DNA from: Spirochaetales bacterium Spiro_01
GTDB taxonomy: Bacteria; Spirochaetota; Spirochaetia; Sphaerochaetales; Sphaerochaetaceae
NCBI GenBank assembly: GCA_001604265.1
Contig: LVBC01000155.1
Coordinates: 1-6,312, forward strand
Reading direction: 5' to 3'
Length of the DNA stretch: 6,312 bases
The notes beneath the pieces were generated by a model that was given only the letters and a program-made list of their open reading frames with translations, did not search any database and was not told the DNA's origin. Below are positions 5,546 to 6,312 of the stretch, piece after piece. The first letter of the stretch is position 1. The number at the start of each line of letters is the position of its first letter. A program made the translations under genes and the position numbers.

Positions 5546-6222
5546 GTGGAACCTGCTACCGATGCTTCAAGGCAAGAGAGGCCTGTCTCTGCCCATATAT
5601 CAGAGAACTGGATACTGGTGTGAAATTCGTGATACTCATCCATCCCCATGAAGCGAGACTGATGAGAACCGGGACCGGAAGGATCGCCCACCTCTCTCTG
5701 GGGGAGAGCGAGCTCATACAGGGTGTGGACTTCACAGAGAACGAGAGACTTGCTCAGCTTCTTTCTGATGAGAGCTACTACCCTGTCCTTCTCTATCCGG
5801 GAGAGAGTGCAAGGACCACATCGGATCCGGCCTTCAGGGAGAGTCTTGGAAGCAGAAGGCTTCTCGTGATCATCCTGGATGGCACCTGGGCAGAAGCGAA
5901 GAAGATGCTGAAGTTCTCCAAGAACCTCCAGGCGCTTCCCCGCCTGAGCTTCAACAGGGGCTACAGGACACATTTTGTATTCAAGAGGGAACCGTCACCT
6001 GATGCGATCTCGACTATCGAATCCTGCTACTACCTCATCAAGGAGCTTGGCGAGATAGGAGTTGCAGATACAACGGGTGTGGAGAATCTGATGAGCGTCT
6101 TCGAGAGAATGGTCAAGTTCCAGCTGGATTGTGAATATGAAAGACGCAGGTTGGATGCACCGGAAAGGGTTGCACTATCCCAGCTGAAAATTAATCGATT
6201 TTCTGCTTTGAATAAAACCTGA
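5542..6222 (+). CDS. tapT: DTW-domain tRNA-uridine aminocarboxypropyltransferase
   Basis: DTW proteins transfer the 3-amino-3-carboxypropyl group of S-adenosylmethionine to uridine; E. coli TapT (YfiP) makes acp3U47 in tRNA. This product has 226 residues, close to the E. coli protein. An N-terminal CYRC-x6-CLC set (Cys5, 8, 15, 17) looks like a zinc site. Then come IHPHE (33-37), RTGTGR (42-47), LYPGESA (84-90), the signature in the form DGTW (113-116) and KREPSPDAISTIES (148-161). The signature is DGTW rather than strict DTW. I recall DGTW as a usual form in the family, so activity is expected. The GTG start has a good AAGGAG site and overlaps the stop of the small upstream ORF. The exact tRNA position modified is inferred from the family, and the symbol is by analogy. 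A promoter for the next gene overlaps its 3' end. Confidence 0.9.
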   Translation: MSGTCYRCFKAREACLCPYIRELDTGVKFVILIHPHEARLMRTGTGRIAHLSLGESELIQGVDFTENERLAQLLSDESYYPVLLYPGESARTTSDPAFRESLGSRRLLVIILDGTWAEAKKMLKFSKNLQALPRLSFNRGYRTHFVFKREPSPDAISTIESCYYLIKELGEIGVADTTGVENLMSVFERMVKFQLDCEYERRRLDAPERVALSQLKINRFSALNKT

Positions 6223-6235
6223 ATGGTGCTATTAT
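6208..6235 (+). promoter_or_regulatory. Candidate extended -10 promoter for the gene leaving the window
   Basis: TTGAAT (6208-6213, four of six) is followed by a 16-bp spacer and TATTAT (6230-6235, five of six), preceded by TG-C to give the extended -10 TGCTATTAT (6227-6235). Transcription would begin near 6242. It overlaps the DTW stop codon. If used, the downstream start codon must lie after about 6242, probably beyond the window edge, where CAGGAGA (6301-6307) could serve as its ribosome-binding site. Confidence 0.45.
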
Positions 6236-6312
6236 TGTATTGGGTTCGGAGTTTTCCCCTCATACTTGTACTACCTTACCCATTGACCGCATCGGACTTG
6301 CAGGAGATCGGA
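6223..6312 (+). CDS. Possible start of an exported protein, truncated by window edge
   Basis: Directly after the DTW stop, an ATG at 6223 (TGA-ATG junction) opens a frame that runs to the window end for 30 codons. It reads MVLLLYWVRSFPLILVLPYP then LTASDLQEIG. That resembles a signal peptide with one arginine, a hydrophobic core and a possible cleavage after LTA. TTG 6235 is an alternative start. Against it: no Shine-Dalgarno sequence, leucine codons (CTA, TTA, TTG) rarer than in the neighbours, a second open frame over the same bases, and a candidate promoter whose start point would fall inside it. It could be ordinary intergenic DNA. Confidence 0.3.
   Translation, partial: MVLLLYWVRSFPLILVLPYPLTASDLQEIG

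Noticed and set aside
5479..5973. Minus-strand frame of 164 codons opposite the DTW gene
   Set aside because: It is a shadow of the small ORF and the DTW gene, both of which have ribosome-binding sites and coupled overlaps.
1..6312. tRNA genes, CRISPR arrays, insertion sequences or phage attachment sites
   Set aside because: I saw no cloverleaf-like sequence, no regularly spaced repeats, no transposase and no long terminal inverted repeats on either strand.

Overview
The window looks like chromosomal DNA of an anaerobic bacterium. It is roughly half G+C, all genes lie on the + strand, and arginine is mostly AGA/AGG. Starts are ATG or GTG, and the internal and DTW genes have strong GGAGG or AAGGAG ribosome-binding sites. 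Its central feature is an oxygen-sensitive iron-sulfur system of the 2-hydroxyacyl-CoA dehydratase/activase superfamily, which points to strict anaerobes such as Clostridia, gut spirochaetes or Thermotogae. The codon style and gene content made me think of a gut spirochaete (Sphaerochaeta-like), but that is only an impression.

Layout: (1) 1-987 is the 3' part of thiI, the tRNA 4-thiouridine synthase, in the short form without a rhodanese domain. (2) 988-1048 is a 61-nt gap with a candidate promoter and an overlapping imperfect palindrome. (3) 1049-3949 encodes a 966-residue protein with two tandem activase-type ATPase modules followed by a DUF2229-type, dehydratase-like module. (4) 3946-5211 overlaps it by four bases (GTGA) and encodes a 421-residue protein of the dehydratase B-subunit type. 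(5) 5212-5389 is a control region with two candidate promoters, a strong hairpin and a stretch identical to the usual 3' end of 16S rRNA. (6) 5390-5545 is a likely 51-codon gene of unknown function, joined by another GTGA overlap to (7) a DTW-domain tRNA-uridine aminocarboxypropyltransferase at 5542-6222. (8) The last 90 bases hold a candidate extended -10 promoter and possibly the start of a gene encoding an exported protein.

The two central genes together correspond to the giant polypeptide of about 1400 residues that I recall as one gene in many Clostridia. The activase part should use ATP hydrolysis to drive a low-potential electron from a [4Fe-4S] cluster into an Fe-S cluster in the dehydratase-like part. 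The tandem ATPase carries four cysteines in two pairs with identical 39-residue spacing, so one chain imitates the homodimer of HgdC-type activators. The substrate of this family is not established. A relation to double-cubane cluster proteins is plausible but not shown here. The two flanking genes modify uridines of tRNA (U8 by ThiI, U47 by the DTW protein) and have no obvious link to the central pair.
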